Shown here in pieces: positions 10,228 to 19,433 of a stretch of 47,195 nucleotides of DNA; the stretch's first letter is position 1, and each line of letters opens with the position of its first letter. The position numbers were made by a program, and so were the translations under genes. The stretch is from Sulfurovum sp. GTDB lineage: Bacteria > Campylobacterota > Campylobacteria > Campylobacterales > Sulfurovaceae. The notes beneath the pieces were generated by a model. That model searched no databases. It saw only the letters and a program-made list of their open reading frames with translations, and had not been told where the DNA came from. The DNA lies in assembly GCA_027071315.1 (NCBI GenBank), contig JALSUP010000009.1:1-47195 (forward strand), given 5' to 3'.

Positions 10228-11445
10228 CTAGGCGCTGTAGAAATCCTTTTTATGCTCTGCCAAAAACTCCCAGGCAATGGGAATGATCTTGATCCTCTCC
10301 CCTTTTTTTATGACTTCTCTCTCCGGTGTGGTCAGCATCATCGCTTCTGCCTCCTGCATCGGACAGACCATACCTGCCATCTGCCGACGTAGGGGTATGA
10401 ATGTTTGACCGTCAAAACGTCCCAGTGTGACGGTATATTTTCCCTTCTTAGGGAAGAAGTCTTCCGCAATGACCGTTTCGATCGTATGGAGATAATAGGC
10501 GGACTTTCCTGACATTTTATGGATCAGAGAACGGATAAATATTTCAAAATTGATCATGGCTGCCAGGGGATTCCCCGGCAGATTGACAATGGCGGTCTTT
10601 CCGATGTTCCCAAAAGCGATGGGTGCACCGGGTTTGATCTGTACCCGGTTGAAATGAAGCTGCATGCCGCAGTTGGCAAAGGCTTCCTGCGTATAATCTT
10701 TGTCCCCCACGCTCATCCCTCCGGAAGTGATGATGATGTCGGCATTGAGGGAAGTTTTAATGGCTTTTTCAAGGGCTTCAACTTTGTCTTCGATGTTGGG
10801 GATGTAAGTGACTTCACAGCCAAGTGATTTTGCTCTGTTGAGAAACATGGGTGTATTGGAGTTGTAAAGCTGATGTGCCTCAGCAGTATCGAAGTGGGAG
10901 CGCAGTTCGTCTCCCGAAGAGAAGACGGCTACTCTGATCTTGCGGTAGACCTCCACATGGGTCAGTCCCTGACTCACAAGCAGGGTGATGCCGTAAGCCG
11001 TGAGCTGCTCTCCTTTTTTCAGGTAGACACTTCCGCACTTCATATCTTCTCCGGCGCGCCGTATGTGGTCTCCCTCGCGGATGGTTTTGGGCAGGCTTAC
11101 TTTTTCATGGTCGATCTTGACGCGTTCAAAAGGGACAATGGCTTCACAGCCTTTCGGTACGGGGGCACCGGTCATGATGCGCAGGGCGGTCTTTCCCTGA
11201 AGTACCATCTCCGGGTTGTCTCCGGCATAGATGACGCTGTCACAGTGTACGACAGTGCCTGCATCGGCACACTTGACCGCATAGCCGTCCATGGCGGTGT
11301 TGTCAAAGCGCGGCAGGTCAAAGGTGGCGACACACTCCCTGGAGAGGACACGTCCCAGTGCCATCTCTATGGGGAGTATCTCCGTGTTGACAGGGGTGAT
11401 ATGTTTATAGATGATGTCGAGTGCTTCGGTGATGAGAACAGCCAT
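10228..11445 (-). CDS. moeA: Molybdopterin molybdenumtransferase MoeA
   Basis: FDNTAMDGYAV, SGGMSVGDKDYT, PGNPLAAMINFEIF. Confidence 0.93.
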   Translation of the reverse strand: MAVLITEALDIIYKHITPVNTEILPIEMALGRVLSRECVATFDLPRFDNTAMDGYAVKCADAGTVVHCDSVIYAGDNPEMVLQGKTALRIMTGAPVPKGCEAIVPFERVKIDHEKVSLPKTIREGDHIRRAGEDMKCGSVYLKKGEQLTAYGITLLVSQGLTHVEVYRKIRVAVFSSGDELRSHFDTAEAHQLYNSNTPMFLNRAKSLGCEVTYIPNIEDKVEALEKAIKTSLNADIIITSGGMSVGDKDYTQEAFANCGMQLHFNRVQIKPGAPIAFGNIGKTAIVNLPGNPLAAMINFEIFIRSLIHKMSGKSAYYLHTIETVIAEDFFPKKGKYTVTLGRFDGQTFIPLRRQMAGMVCPMQEAEAMMLTTPEREVIKKGERIKIIPIAWEFLAEHKKDFYSA

Positions 11446-11527
11446 GAAAAACCTTTTGATGTAAATTATTTCGATTATAACTAAATAGGGTATAATCCGG
11501 TTTTAAAACCATATTCAAGGATCACTT

Positions 11528-11953
11528 ATGATAGCACAAATGCTTGCAACACACAGTATTTTAGTAAAGGTTTTTTTAGCCTTTTTGGTAGCGGGATTGT
11601 TCATCCCGAAGATGACAGCACAAAAACCTTTAGGGTTTAGAAAAGCAAGTTTTATTTACACAATGGTGTTTCAGGGGATCGCAACGATGATCGCCTTTAC
11701 CGGACTGATCGCGATGGTCTTTGGCGATCTTGGTCTTTCAATTGCAACGATGATTATGATCGTCATCTGGGGACTGATGATGTTTATAGAGATCAAAAAA
11801 TACAAGCTTATTAAAATTGCAAAGATCGAAAACCCTGAAACGCACAAGGTGCTTAAGGGCGGGTTTATAAAGATCTCCATCATACAGATCTTACTCGTTG
11901 CAGCGATGGTCGTACTGATGATACTTAAAGCCAAAGGTATCCTGGCTATCTAA
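11528..11953 (+). CDS. Hypothetical integral membrane protein
   Basis: 141 aa with about 4 TM segments; 2 bp before rsmE. Confidence 0.6.
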   Translation: MIAQMLATHSILVKVFLAFLVAGLFIPKMTAQKPLGFRKASFIYTMVFQGIATMIAFTGLIAMVFGDLGLSIATMIMIVIWGLMMFIEIKKYKLIKIAKIENPETHKVLKGGFIKISIIQILLVAAMVVLMILKAKGILAI

Positions 11954-11954
11954 A

Positions 11955-12623
11955 ATGTTATATCTTTATCAGAAAGAAGCAGGCAAGGCACAGTTGACCC
12001 TAAGTGGTGACGACCACCGTTACATTTTCAAAGTACGCAGACATAAAGTGGACGATACACTTTATCTGCGCAATCTGGAAGACGGTCTTTTACATCGTTA
12101 CCGCATTGCTTTTATCGATAAACGCTCCGTGATACTTGACCTTCAGGAGAGTACAAAACTTGAAGTGAAAGCTTTAGGATCTTTACATATCGGCTGGTGT
12201 GTGATAGACCCAAAAAATATTGAAAAAGTGTTGCCTTCACTCAATGAAATGGGTGTAGAAAAAATTACCTTCATCTACTGTAAACGCTCCCAGAAAAGTT
12301 TCAAACCGGACTTTAAACGTTTGAAAAAAATACTTTTGAATTCTTCACAGCAGTCCGGAAGGTCTGAAATGATGCAGCTTGAAATGGCTGACAATATGCA
12401 AGATTTTCTGGCGGAATACCCAGAGAGTAAAATGCTGAACTTCTCTGAAAACAACTTTGTCTCAAATGCAGCATTCGACAGTATTGTCATTGGTTGTGAA
12501 GGTGGTTTTCATGACGAAGAAGTACTGCTTTTCAAAAAAGAAAATATTATTGGTTTTGAGACGCCCTTGGTTTTAAAGAGTGAATCTGCAGTATGTGCAG
12601 TGGCATCTAAAAAACTTCTCTAA
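11955..12623 (+). CDS. rsmE: 16S rRNA m3U1498 methyltransferase RsmE
   Basis: DDHRYIFKVRR...GWCVIDPKNIEKVLPSLNEMGVEKI...VIGCEGGFHDEEV. Confidence 0.88.
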   Translation: MLYLYQKEAGKAQLTLSGDDHRYIFKVRRHKVDDTLYLRNLEDGLLHRYRIAFIDKRSVILDLQESTKLEVKALGSLHIGWCVIDPKNIEKVLPSLNEMGVEKITFIYCKRSQKSFKPDFKRLKKILLNSSQQSGRSEMMQLEMADNMQDFLAEYPESKMLNFSENNFVSNAAFDSIVIGCEGGFHDEEVLLFKKENIIGFETPLVLKSESAVCAVASKKLL

Positions 12624-12769
12624 AACCTTATAAAAATAAATCGGCCATATAGACCTCTTTTTATGATAGGATTACTTCTTGCTGAAAAATGTAAATTGTT
12701 AATGGATTAAGCTTAAGAAATGTATAATAAATCTGTAAGAAAAATTTTAGTTATTTAGGAGATTTAAAA

Positions 12770-13129
12770 ATGAAGAGTATTATAGCTGCATTGCTTGCAA
12801 GTGGTAGTTTAGTAGCAGCAGATGCTGTACAGGCAAATAATTCAGGTACATTTTCCGCAAAAGATATAGATGGTGCGGCAATTTACAAACAGCAATGTTC
12901 ACTATGTCATGGTGAAAAGGCTGAAAAAAGTCCTGAATCGGGAGTAGCACCATTAGCTGGTAGAGATGCAACAGTATTGGCACTCACAATAAGAGCATAT
13001 AGAGATCAGGACAAAGGTGTTGGGACATACACTATGCATAAAAGCAGTGAAATAATGAAAAATGAGACTGTTAAGCTTAGTGATATGCAAATTAGTGCTC
13101 TTGCTAAATATATTAGTGGTTTAAAATAA
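12770..13129 (+). CDS. Monohaem c-type cytochrome
   Basis: Signal peptide and CSLCHGEKAE haem motif; distal Met-containing region (GTYTMHKSSEIM). Confidence 0.8.
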   Translation: MKSIIAALLASGSLVAADAVQANNSGTFSAKDIDGAAIYKQQCSLCHGEKAEKSPESGVAPLAGRDATVLALTIRAYRDQDKGVGTYTMHKSSEIMKNETVKLSDMQISALAKYISGLK

Positions 13130-13213
13130 TATATACCGGGCTTGCTGATCTTTTCAGCAGTCCTTCTTGATAAAAATCGGCTTCTCTCTCATTCTTCTTT
13201 AAAGTGCATTTTT

Positions 13214-13374
13214 TGTTGACTTTTATAGTGTTTTAAACATTTTTCGATAGAATACCATTCTAAATTGTCTCAGCAAGACTGTTGCAATGACCCTGTTTGC
13301 CTGCAAATACGGAAGAGTCACTGACTGGAACAGGCTAGTTACCTGTCATAAAAATTAACTTTTAAGGAAATACA
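13214..13374 (+). promoter_or_regulatory. Putative rpmE promoter (TTGACT...TAGAAT) and long structured leader
   Basis: TTGACT and TAGAAT hexamers, then about 110 nt of untranslated sequence with nested inverted repeats before rpmE. Confidence 0.4.
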
Positions 13375-13575
13375 ATGAGAAAAGGTATTCACCCGGACTA
13401 CATGGAATGTAAAGTAAAATGTGCTTGTGGAAACGAGTTTGAAATTAGAACAAATAAGCCAGAGATGAGTATTGATATCTGTAATGAATGTCACCCGTTC
13501 TTTACAGGGTCTGAGAAGATCCTTGATGCTGCCGGTAGAGTTGAGAAGTTTAAAAGCAAATATAAACTTTCTTAA
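13375..13575 (+). CDS. rpmE: 50S ribosomal protein L31
   Basis: [45 protein letters not shown]. Confidence 0.97.
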   Translation: MRKGIHPDYMECKVKCACGNEFEIRTNKPEMSIDICNECHPFFTGSEKILDAAGRVEKFKSKYKLS

Positions 13576-13582
13576 TTTGTTT

Positions 13583-13607
13583 GGGCAGATCTTGTATCTG
13601 CCCCTAC
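13583..13607 (-). repeat. GTAG-headed REP-like hairpin
   Basis: Minus strand reads GTAG-GGGCAGAT-ACAAG-ATCTGCCC, downstream of rpmE (may also act as terminator). Confidence 0.45.
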
Positions 13608-13630
13608 GTTATATTGCCTAAAGGCACCCC

Positions 13631-14443
13631 ATGATCACATTCATCCCCACCCCCATTGGAAACCCCCAGGACATTACCATTAGAGCTATGAAGCTTTTTG
13701 AGAAAGCAACACTCTTTTTTTGTGAAGATACACGTCAGACCAAACGGCTTTTACGCTTGCTTGAAGAGCGGTTTGATATGACGTATCCCGAAGCAGAGTT
13801 CATCTCTTTTAATGAACACAACGGGGCAGTACGTATTGAAGAGTTTGCTTCGGTCCTTGATGCAAAAGAGATCGTCTACGTGAGTGATGCCGGTATGCCT
13901 GTCATCTCCGACCCGGGGCAACTGCTTGTGGCTTATTGTCAGGCACAGGGGCTGAAATACGACGTGCTTCCAGGTGCTTCTGCGGTGACGACTGCCTATG
14001 CTGCTTCCGGATTTGAAGAGGGCAAGTTCCTTTTTTATGCTTTTTTACCGCATAAAGGGAAAGAACGCGCTTCTGCACTTTCTGAAGCAATGAATAATGG
14101 CTATAACACGGTGCTGTATGAATCACCGCACAGGTTAGAGAAACTGCTTCATGAAATTCTTGCTGAAGATGGAGAGAGGGAACTTTTTTTAGCCAAAGAG
14201 ATCTCTAAAAAATACCAGAATTATTACCGTGGCACAGCCAAAGAATTGAATGAAACATTCAAAGAACTGACCATACGCGGAGAGTGGGTCGTGGTGATCT
14301 CTGCTAAGAAAAGCAGTGAAAAAAGCTTCTCTTTTGCAGAAGTGCTGAAGCTTGATCTTCCACCGAAACCGAAGGCAAAACTGCTCTCACAGCTCTCTGA
14401 CAAGAGTGTGAAAGAGTGGTATGAAACACTCATTTCCAAGTAA
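13631..14443 (+). CDS. rsmI: 16S rRNA (cytidine1402-2'-O)-methyltransferase RsmI
   Basis: FIPTPIGNPQDITIRA, FCEDTRQTKRLL, VSDAGMPVISDPG. Confidence 0.93.
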   Translation: MITFIPTPIGNPQDITIRAMKLFEKATLFFCEDTRQTKRLLRLLEERFDMTYPEAEFISFNEHNGAVRIEEFASVLDAKEIVYVSDAGMPVISDPGQLLVAYCQAQGLKYDVLPGASAVTTAYAASGFEEGKFLFYAFLPHKGKERASALSEAMNNGYNTVLYESPHRLEKLLHEILAEDGERELFLAKEISKKYQNYYRGTAKELNETFKELTIRGEWVVVISAKKSSEKSFSFAEVLKLDLPPKPKAKLLSQLSDKSVKEWYETLISK

Positions 14444-14506
14444 GGTATAGGGACTTAAAAATGCTGGCACGCAGATTTCAAGTAAAAATTAGATAAAATC
14501 ATTCTT

Positions 14507-15193
14507 ATGATTATTTATGGAAAGCAAGTGTGCCTCTACGCTTTAGAGACACACCCCGATACGATTACCACTGTCTATGTTGCCAAAAAAGGCATCTTAC
14601 CGCAAAAACTTTTTCATGAACACCATGATAAGATCAAATTCCTTGAAGAGAAATGGGCACAGTCCATGAGCAAAGGCGGCAATCACCAGGGTATTCTTCT
14701 TGAAGTCAAGGATTTTGAAATGTGCACCCTCGCTGAAGTGAAGAAAAACAGTTTCATTGTGGTTCTTGATGGCTTGACAGATGTAGGAAACATTGGTGCC
14801 ATTGTACGTTCAGCCTATGCTTTGGGTGCGGAAGCCATTGTTGCTACAGGTGTGAAGCAGTTGAACTTTGCAGCCATTGCCCGTACAAGTTCAGGTGCAC
14901 TGCTCGATATGCCTATGATGGTCAACCATAACATTATGGATGTCTTCAATGAACTCGGACAGGTCGGTTTCTCTTTTTACGGGGCAGATATGAACGGTAC
15001 AGCAGTACAGGAAATGACTTTTCCGGCAAAAAGGGTGCTTGTTCTGGGGAGTGAAGACAAAGGTCTTTCGAAGAAGGCAAGGTCCAAGATAGATACGGTG
15101 ATCTCTATTGAGATGAAACATGCGTTCGATTCACTGAATGTCAGCGCGGCCGCAGCAATTTTATTACATAGGATGGGTTATGCAGTTAAGTGA
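14507..15193 (+). CDS. rlmB: TrmH/SpoU family rRNA 2'-O-methyltransferase (RlmB-like)
   Basis: LDGLTDVGNIGAIVRSAYALG, VLGSEDKGLS, SLNVSAAAAILL. Confidence 0.88.
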   Translation: MIIYGKQVCLYALETHPDTITTVYVAKKGILPQKLFHEHHDKIKFLEEKWAQSMSKGGNHQGILLEVKDFEMCTLAEVKKNSFIVVLDGLTDVGNIGAIVRSAYALGAEAIVATGVKQLNFAAIARTSSGALLDMPMMVNHNIMDVFNELGQVGFSFYGADMNGTAVQEMTFPAKRVLVLGSEDKGLSKKARSKIDTVISIEMKHAFDSLNVSAAAAILLHRMGYAVK

Positions 15194-15695
15194 CATACTT
15201 GAGGAAAACAGTGTAGACGGGATCAATAAACGAACCAATATATCGGAAGACAATATTGAAGCCCTTATTGCAGGTGACTTTTCAAAGATCAATCGGATCA
15301 AGACGATGGGATTCATTTCGATCATTGAAAGAGAATACAATACCGACCTCTCCAAATTAAAAGAAGAGGCCATTAACTATTATGAGAATCATCGCGAAGA
15401 GAATGAGAGTATCACGCTTGGTCTGCCTATTGTAGAAGAGAAAAAAGGGATGTCAAAGTGGTTGAAGCTCGTCATCTTCTTTATGATCATTTATGCCGTT
15501 TGGTTCGCCTATAGCAATTTTGATAAAGAGAAGTTAAATGCCATGCTTCCCTTTTCGGAAGAAAAATTCAGTCAGCTGATAGGTTCGGACAAAAAGAGTG
15601 ATGATGTCTCTGAGATAGAGAATGTGAAAGATTTGAGTATAGAACATGTACAGGTTCAGAATACTCAGCATGATGAAGAAAACAGATCATACTAA
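15180..15695 (+). CDS. Hypothetical protein with N-terminal HTH-like region and one TM (RodZ-like topology)
   Basis: Start at 15180; ISEDNIEALIAGDFSKI then WLKLVIFFMIIYAVWFAY. Confidence 0.55.
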   Translation: MQLSDILEENSVDGINKRTNISEDNIEALIAGDFSKINRIKTMGFISIIEREYNTDLSKLKEEAINYYENHREENESITLGLPIVEEKKGMSKWLKLVIFFMIIYAVWFAYSNFDKEKLNAMLPFSEEKFSQLIGSDKKSDDVSEIENVKDLSIEHVQVQNTQHDEENRSY

Positions 15696-15707
15696 AAGAG
15701 AGAAAAT

Positions 15708-16937
15708 ATGTTTGATGAAATACAATTTGATAAAATAAACAGATTACCGAAATACTTATTTGCCGAGATCAATGATCTTAAGATGAATCTCAGAAGAGAC
15801 GGAAATGATATTATAGATTTTTCCATGGGAAATCCGGATGCCCCCACACCAAAGCCTATTGTCGACAAGTTATGTGAAACAGCACGTAAGAAGACACATG
15901 GTTACTCTGCGAGTAAAGGTATTTATAAACTGCGTCTTGCCATGAGTAACTGGTATAAACGTAAATACAATGTTGACCTTGACCCTAACACAGAGGTGGT
16001 TGCGACCATGGGAAGTAAAGAGGGCTATGTTCACCTTGTACAGGCCATTACAAACCCGGGTGATGTGGCCATTGTACCGGATCCTACCTATCCTATCCAC
16101 TCTCAGGCTTTTGTCCTGGCAGGCGGATCGGTTGAAAAAATGGAACTTGTGTTTAATGAAGAGACATTTGAAGTCGATGAAGAGCGTTTTTTCAAGGATG
16201 TGAATGAGTCCCTGGAAAACAATGTCCCTCAGGCCAAATACCTTGTGGTGAACTTCCCCCATAACCCTTCTACGGCAACCGTGACACCGGAGTTTTATGT
16301 GAAGCTGGTAGCGTTGGCAAAAGAGAAGCGTTTTTATATTATTTCAGATATCGCTTATGCGGACATTACATTTGATGGCTATAAAACACCTTCTATTCTT
16401 GAAGTGGAAGGGGCCAAAGATGTGGCTGTTGAAGCCTATACCCTCTCCAAGTCATACAATATGGCAGGGTGGAGAGTCGGGTTCATCGTGGGTAATAAAA
16501 AACTCATTGGCGCACTTCAGAGTATGAAGTCCTGGCTGGACTACGGAATGTTCACCCCTATACAGGTGGCAGCAACAGTGGCACTTGACGAGCACGGATA
16601 TGTACCGGATGAGCAAATTATTCCCCGTTATCAGAAAAGACGTGATGTGATGATCGACTCTTTTGGAAAAGCAGGCTGGCCTTTGGCTAAACCGAATGCT
16701 TCCATGTTCATTTGGGGAAAGATTCCTGAAGTGGCAAGAGAGATGGGTTCACTGGAGTTTGCAAAACAGCTTTTGCTGGAAGCCGATGTGGCAGTAAGCC
16801 CGGGTATCGGTTTTGGTATTCATGGTGATCAGTATGTACGTATTGCTTTGATCGAAAATGAAAAACGTATCCGTCAGGCGGCAAGAAATATTAAAAAATT
16901 CCTAAAGAAGTTGGAAGAGGATAAAAAGAATGGTTAA
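15708..16937 (+). CDS. PLP-dependent class I/II aminotransferase (AlaC / LL-DAP aminotransferase-like)
   Basis: IIDFSMGNPDAPTP, VVNFPHNPSTATV, YTLSKSYNMAGWRVGF. Confidence 0.88.
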   Translation: MFDEIQFDKINRLPKYLFAEINDLKMNLRRDGNDIIDFSMGNPDAPTPKPIVDKLCETARKKTHGYSASKGIYKLRLAMSNWYKRKYNVDLDPNTEVVATMGSKEGYVHLVQAITNPGDVAIVPDPTYPIHSQAFVLAGGSVEKMELVFNEETFEVDEERFFKDVNESLENNVPQAKYLVVNFPHNPSTATVTPEFYVKLVALAKEKRFYIISDIAYADITFDGYKTPSILEVEGAKDVAVEAYTLSKSYNMAGWRVGFIVGNKKLIGALQSMKSWLDYGMFTPIQVAATVALDEHGYVPDEQIIPRYQKRRDVMIDSFGKAGWPLAKPNASMFIWGKIPEVAREMGSLEFAKQLLLEADVAVSPGIGFGIHGDQYVRIALIENEKRIRQAARNIKKFLKKLEEDKKNG

Positions 16938-18192
16938 GATAGGTATACTCGGTGTCGGAACAGTGGGTGCAAGTGTTGCGAATATACTTGAAGACAATGC
17001 AGACATCATAGAAGCCAGAGCAGGGAAGAAGATCGTTGTTCAGTCAGGTGTGGTTAAAAATCTTTCTAAAGACCGCGGGGTTTCCATTAAGTTAAGTGAT
17101 GACCCTATGGATGTCATCAATGATCCTGAGATCGATATTGTCGTGGAGCTCATGGGCGGGGTTGAAGAGCCGTACGCCCTGGTTAAAAAAGCTTTGGAGA
17201 ACGGTAAAGCTGTTGTGACTGCCAACAAAGCACTTTTAGCCTACCACCGTTATGAACTTCAGGAGATCGCAGGTGATATTCCTTTGATGTATGAAGCGAG
17301 TACCGCAGGCGGTATCCCGATCATCGGTGCCTTGCGTAATGGCCTTTCAGCCAACCATATTGACTCCATTAAAGGTATCATGAACGGTACCTGTAACTAT
17401 ATGCTCACCAAAATGATCAACGAAGGTGCACAGTATGACGATATACTTAAAGAGTCCCAGGAGTTAGGCTATGCTGAAGCAGACCCTACTTTTGATGTGG
17501 GTGGTTTTGATGCTTCTCACAAGCTTCTTATTTTGGCAAGTATTGCGTATGGTATTGATGCGAAGCCTGAAGATATTCTCATTGAAGGTATTGAAAACAT
17601 TACCCAGACAGATGTGGCCTTTGCCAAAGAGTTCGGCTATGAAATTAAACTGCTTGGTATTGCCAAAAAAGTAAATGACGGTGTAGAGCTGAGAGTCCAT
17701 GCAACCATGATACCTCAAGAGAGCATGATCGCCAAAGTGGACGGTGTCATGAACGCAGTCACTGTGGTAGGTGACCGTGTCGGTGAAACCATGTATTACG
17801 GTCCCGGTGCAGGCGGTGATGCTACAGCTTCAGCAGTTATAGCAGACATCGTAGACATTGTACGTGGTTATCACGGACCAATGTTAGGCTACAAAAAAGG
17901 CCTGGAGTCTGGTTTAAAACTACTCTCCAGAGATGAGATAGAAACTGAATACTACATCAGACTGGAAGTCGATGACAAGAGTGGTGCTTTGGCTACCATT
18001 ACTTCGGCTCTGGGTGAGTTTGGTATCTCTATTGCCTCTATGTTGCAAAAACCGACCAAAGATGATGCTATTGCCAAATTGCTGTTCACAACACACACCT
18101 GTAAAGAGAGCAAAATGCAAGAAGCGATTAAAGTATTGAATAATCTTGAAGTTGTCCATGGCAATCTTGCAATGATGAGAATTGAGAACTAA
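16930..18192 (+). CDS. hom: Homoserine dehydrogenase
   Basis: GILGVGTVGASVANIL, KAVVTANKALLA, GIMNGTCNYMLTKM, C-terminal ACT domain. Confidence 0.95.
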   Translation: MVKIGILGVGTVGASVANILEDNADIIEARAGKKIVVQSGVVKNLSKDRGVSIKLSDDPMDVINDPEIDIVVELMGGVEEPYALVKKALENGKAVVTANKALLAYHRYELQEIAGDIPLMYEASTAGGIPIIGALRNGLSANHIDSIKGIMNGTCNYMLTKMINEGAQYDDILKESQELGYAEADPTFDVGGFDASHKLLILASIAYGIDAKPEDILIEGIENITQTDVAFAKEFGYEIKLLGIAKKVNDGVELRVHATMIPQESMIAKVDGVMNAVTVVGDRVGETMYYGPGAGGDATASAVIADIVDIVRGYHGPMLGYKKGLESGLKLLSRDEIETEYYIRLEVDDKSGALATITSALGEFGISIASMLQKPTKDDAIAKLLFTTHTCKESKMQEAIKVLNNLEVVHGNLAMMRIEN

Positions 18193-18201
18193 GGAGTTTT
18201 T

Positions 18202-18699
18202 ATGGCAAAAGATCACTATTTTGATATTACGGCGAAGCTGGACATGATGGAGCTGAAAAATGCACTTATCATGGCAGAAAAAGAGGTGGCTACACGTTTT
18301 GACTTTAAGGGCTTGAAGGCAGAGTTTAATCTAAATGAAGATGCAAAAACTTTGTCTTTGAGTTCTTCTTCCGATTCTAAGATCGATGCGTTGAAAGACA
18401 TCTTAATTTCAAAATTGATCAAGCGTGGTATTGCGGGTAAGTCTCTTGAAGAGGTGAAGACTGAAGGTATTTCCGGCGGGAATACAAAAGTCATTTACCG
18501 TATTGTCGATACCATTGATAAAGATGAAGCGAAGCAGATCGTCAAAGCGATCAAAGCGATGAAGGTGAAGGTGACACCTTCTATTCAGGGTGATGAGGTG
18601 CGTGTTTCCGGGAAGAAGATAGATGATCTTCAGGCGGTGATGGCGGAAGTCAAAACGTTGGATCTGAAAGCACCGTTGGTTTTCGGTAACTTCAAATAA
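18202..18699 (+). CDS. yajQ: YajQ family nucleotide-binding protein
   Basis: FDITAKLDMMELKNAL, RFDFKG, VRVSGKKIDDLQAVMA. Confidence 0.93.
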   Translation: MAKDHYFDITAKLDMMELKNALIMAEKEVATRFDFKGLKAEFNLNEDAKTLSLSSSSDSKIDALKDILISKLIKRGIAGKSLEEVKTEGISGGNTKVIYRIVDTIDKDEAKQIVKAIKAMKVKVTPSIQGDEVRVSGKKIDDLQAVMAEVKTLDLKAPLVFGNFK

Positions 18700-18718
18700 T
18701 CGAATAACGCTTTACACT

Positions 18719-18746
18719 CGTTCCCATCCGTCCTCGGTGGGAATGC
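18719..18746. repeat. REP-like palindrome (cgttccca...tgggaatgc)
   Basis: CGTTCCCATCCGTCCTCGGTGGGAATGC, intergenic imperfect palindrome. Confidence 0.5.
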
Positions 18747-18941
18747 ATACTTAAAATTCTTTTCTTTTTCGAACTTTCCTCTCAATCTTAACTGTGGCAT
18801 TGTTTCTCTCTTCATTTTTTTAGAAAAAACGAAGCAAAAAATCGTCTCTGTTCTCGAATCGCTGTCGCTTTCAAGGTCGTTCACAGAGACAGAGCACACT
18901 TCGTGTGATTGATGGAGGGATTTTTTGTCAAAAATCGTTTT

Positions 18942-19036
18942 CGCGTAGGTCGGGGTGCCTCACCCCGACAAGAATTTGCATACAAACATGTTTATGTGCA
19001 TTTGAAGATTGTCGGGGTAAGGGTACCCCGACCTAC
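18942..19036. repeat. BIME-like element: two GTAG-headed hairpins in opposite orientation, copy A
   Basis: GTAG-GTCGGGGTG-CCT-CACCCCGAC ... GTCGGGGTA-AGGG-TACCCCGAC-CTAC; same family as 30269-30422. Confidence 0.75.
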
Positions 19037-19061
19037 AGAACATATTTGCAATCGGGTGTGT

Positions 19062-19319
19062 TTACCCGCAATGCCCACCGCCACAACATCCGCCGGAGCT
19101 TTTTGCTGGGTCTTGTGGTTTTGCCGACATACTGATCTGAAAGGTGTTTCCCTCTTCTACTAAAGAGAACGCATGTTTCTGGCAGAAATCCTCGTTCATG
19201 GTTCTTAACATGGTTGTGGCTTCGATGAGGGCGGTGTCTTTGTCGTGGAAACTTTGGTTGTTTTCGTACATGCTTCTTTTGAAACATCCACATTCTTTAT
19301 CTAGTGAAATGGTGAACAT
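19062..19319 (-). CDS. Small Cys-rich hypothetical protein
   Basis: 85 aa ending SSGGCCGGGHCG, also CGCF near the N-terminus; intergenic and not overlapping a stronger ORF. Confidence 0.55.
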   Translation of the reverse strand: MFTISLDKECGCFKRSMYENNQSFHDKDTALIEATTMLRTMNEDFCQKHAFSLVEEGNTFQISMSAKPQDPAKSSGGCCGGGHCG

Positions 19320-19433
19320 TGTAAATCCTTTAGGTATAATTTAGGTTATATTATCCGGCGAGACTTAAAAAAACTTTATTTTAAGGGTAAATAGGATAAA
19401 TTTACTCTTATTTAGTAATCCAAGGGCAAAAAG

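Noticed and set aside
10873-11484. 203-aa plus-strand ORF
   Set aside because: Antisense shadow of moeA.
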